Below are positions 62,873-64,000 of a DNA stretch of 64,000 nucleotides, one piece after another. Position 1 is the first letter of the stretch. Each line of letters starts with the position of its first letter. The notes beneath the pieces are model-generated. The model was not told where the DNA came from. It searched no databases and saw only the letters and a list, made by a program, of their open reading frames with translations. The position numbers and the translations under genes were made by a program. Source of the DNA: Chaenocephalus aceratus (Eukaryota; Chordata; Actinopteri; Perciformes; Channichthyidae); the NCBI GenBank assembly GCA_023974075.1, contig CM043800.1, forward strand, positions 11,678,894 through 11,742,893, in the 5' to 3' direction.

Positions 62873-62990
62873 GGGAGGTTTTCCACCAGCTGAAAGCGGC
62901 GGAGATGTGTACATGAATTACACCGGCAATGACTACAGTAATCTGGACCTCACCAATGTGACTGGGAATGATTACTCAAGTCTTTCATGA
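62873..62990 (+). CDS. terminal cytoplasmic exon with paired YxxL motifs
   Basis: After a polypyrimidine CCCCCCAG acceptor the frame reads GGFPPAESGGDVYMNYTGND then YSNLDLTNVTGNDYSSLS and a TGA at 62988-62990. It contains YMNY, YSNL and YSSL. The two YxxL motifs are 9 residues apart, close to but slightly beyond the classical ITAM spacing of 6-8. YMN and YSN fit the Grb2 SH2 consensus YxN. None is a textbook ITIM, because the -2 position is Asn or Asp. The tail suggests tyrosine-phosphorylation signalling in immune cells (inference). Confidence 0.65.
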
Positions 62991-63210
62991 TCATTCATTG
63001 GGAGGTGGATATATACGCAATGGAACAGGATATTTGCAAATAAAACTCAGCAAACCCTTCAACCTGAATTATGAGGTTTGCCATAAATGTTTGATTTAAT
63101 GTTTTTAGACAAAAATAATTTGCCACAATCTGAATTCGGGCTTGGTTAAAATATTCCCAAATCAACAAGAAAGCTCTTGTTTGCTCTGTATTTAGCAGAT
63201 TTCAATAAAA
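62991..63210 (+). other. 3' UTR with two polyadenylation signals
   Basis: Two AATAAA hexamers follow the receptor stop codon, at 63039-63044 and 63204-63209. Either could end the transcript, giving a 3' UTR of about 70 or 235 bases. The assignment is by motif and position only. Confidence 0.5.
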
Positions 63211-63654
63211 CCTTTCATTTGTATGTGTCTCAAACTGCATGTACTGTTGTTTTTTTTAATGTTTTGTGTATCAAAACGGATAGATATTGATATGACAGAC
63301 ACTGAGTATCTAATTTTTTTTAATCCCTCGTGATACAGAAAATATGTTACAAAAATAATATTTTCTTTATTGAGTAAAAAAGCAACAGCAGGTTAGCATA
63401 CACTACATAAAATACACAATAGAACAAAAGATCAGTGAAAAATAATAGCCATTGGGTTTCTTTGTCACAGTGAATCAAAGGTTTTACATATGTCACAATA
63501 TTGAATTCCAGAGGGGAAATGTAGCTCAAGCTTTACTTATGTTCTCTTATTTTGCAATCAATGATTTCACTTGTCTATGAACAGTAAAAGAAAACTGTAA
63601 ACTGTGTGTTTATCTGCAACAACATGACATTTTACTGATATTATGCTAATCATA

Positions 63655-63880
63655 TACACACTGGTGGCGGAGGCTACCATAAAGAGTGCCACCTGCTTAT
63701 CATGAGCAAAAACCTTTACACACACTGCCTATGTCATCACAGGAAGATGGTCAATTGCACTTCAACATGTTGACTGTAGGTGGCAGGAATCAACCTTTAT
63801 CTCCTGAGCCACAGCGGGATTCATTCTTGGCATCTTTACTGGTTTTAGAACAGATCAACAACTTGCTGTTGCAGGATTTA
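63655..63880. repeat. SINE-like dispersed repeat
   Basis: GGTGGCGGAGGCTACCATAA, GAGTGCCACCTGCTTATCA and TCCTGAGCCACAGC resemble a common fish repeat, related to 36530. The open frame across it is not a gene. Confidence 0.5.
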
Positions 63881-64000
63881 AAAGCATGTCTGGTGCTACA
63901 TCAGTTAATTTCACAGACTAAAGAGATAAAGTGCCCTCCTGCAGATTCTCAGGGTCATGATTGATTGGAATGTACTTCTGCTTTCACATTTTTATTCTAC

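Noticed and set aside
63686..63964. 92-codon plus-strand frame at the right edge
   Set aside because: Overlaps a common fish SINE-like repeat.

Overview
This window looks like nuclear DNA from a ray-finned (teleost) fish. It has a split vertebrate gene with canonical GT-AG introns, long AT-rich introns, many CA/TG microsatellites, and a dense population of fish-type transposable elements (hAT, TTAA-flanked MITEs, PIF/Harbinger-like, L1-like and CR1/L2-like LINEs, tRNA-derived SINEs, fold-back elements). There are no prokaryotic features.

The main gene is BCKDHB, the E1-beta subunit of the mitochondrial branched-chain 2-oxo-acid dehydrogenase, on the minus strand. Eight coding exons run from the start codon at 59319 (exon 1) to exon 8 at 20777-20887. 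Every exon-exon phase agrees, and the joined coding sequence is 948 bp (316 codons). About the last 75 residues of the family's usual ~390 are not visible, so the final exon(s) probably lie left of the window and intron 8 would exceed 20.7 kb. Nearly all of 1-58,600 is therefore intron, and most other features are transposons that landed in these introns.

Layout: 1-20,776 is intron 8, with two related TTAA-flanked MITEs, a decayed L1-like LINE (5.3-9.9 kb), a LINE tail split by a DNA element, two CR1/L2-type LINE tails and a hAT-like element. 20.8-25.5 kb holds exon 8, a 2.4-kb hAT with a perfect target duplication, and exon 7. 25.6-36.2 kb (intron 6) has a small hAT inside a minisatellite, a LINE fragment with an open RT domain, and a four-level nest of elements at 30,482-34,936. 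36-45 kb holds exons 6, 5 and 4 with two more hAT elements and repeat clusters. 45-54.7 kb holds exons 3 and 2; a SINE carrying a hAT ends 36 bp from the exon 3 splice donor. 55-58.6 kb (intron 1) has one SINE cut into three pieces by two long-armed fold-back elements. Exon 1 and a possible promoter are at 59.1-59.4 kb.

Head-to-head with BCKDHB, on the plus strand at 61,934-62,990, is the 3' end of an immunoglobulin-superfamily membrane receptor: the end of an Ig domain, a transmembrane exon, and a short tail with paired YxxL motifs. Its Ig exon is cut off exactly at the end of a ~1-kb inverted-repeat element with unmatched flanks, so the gene appears 5'-truncated here. I found no convincing new biological system; the most interesting items are this truncated receptor and the nested transposon architecture.
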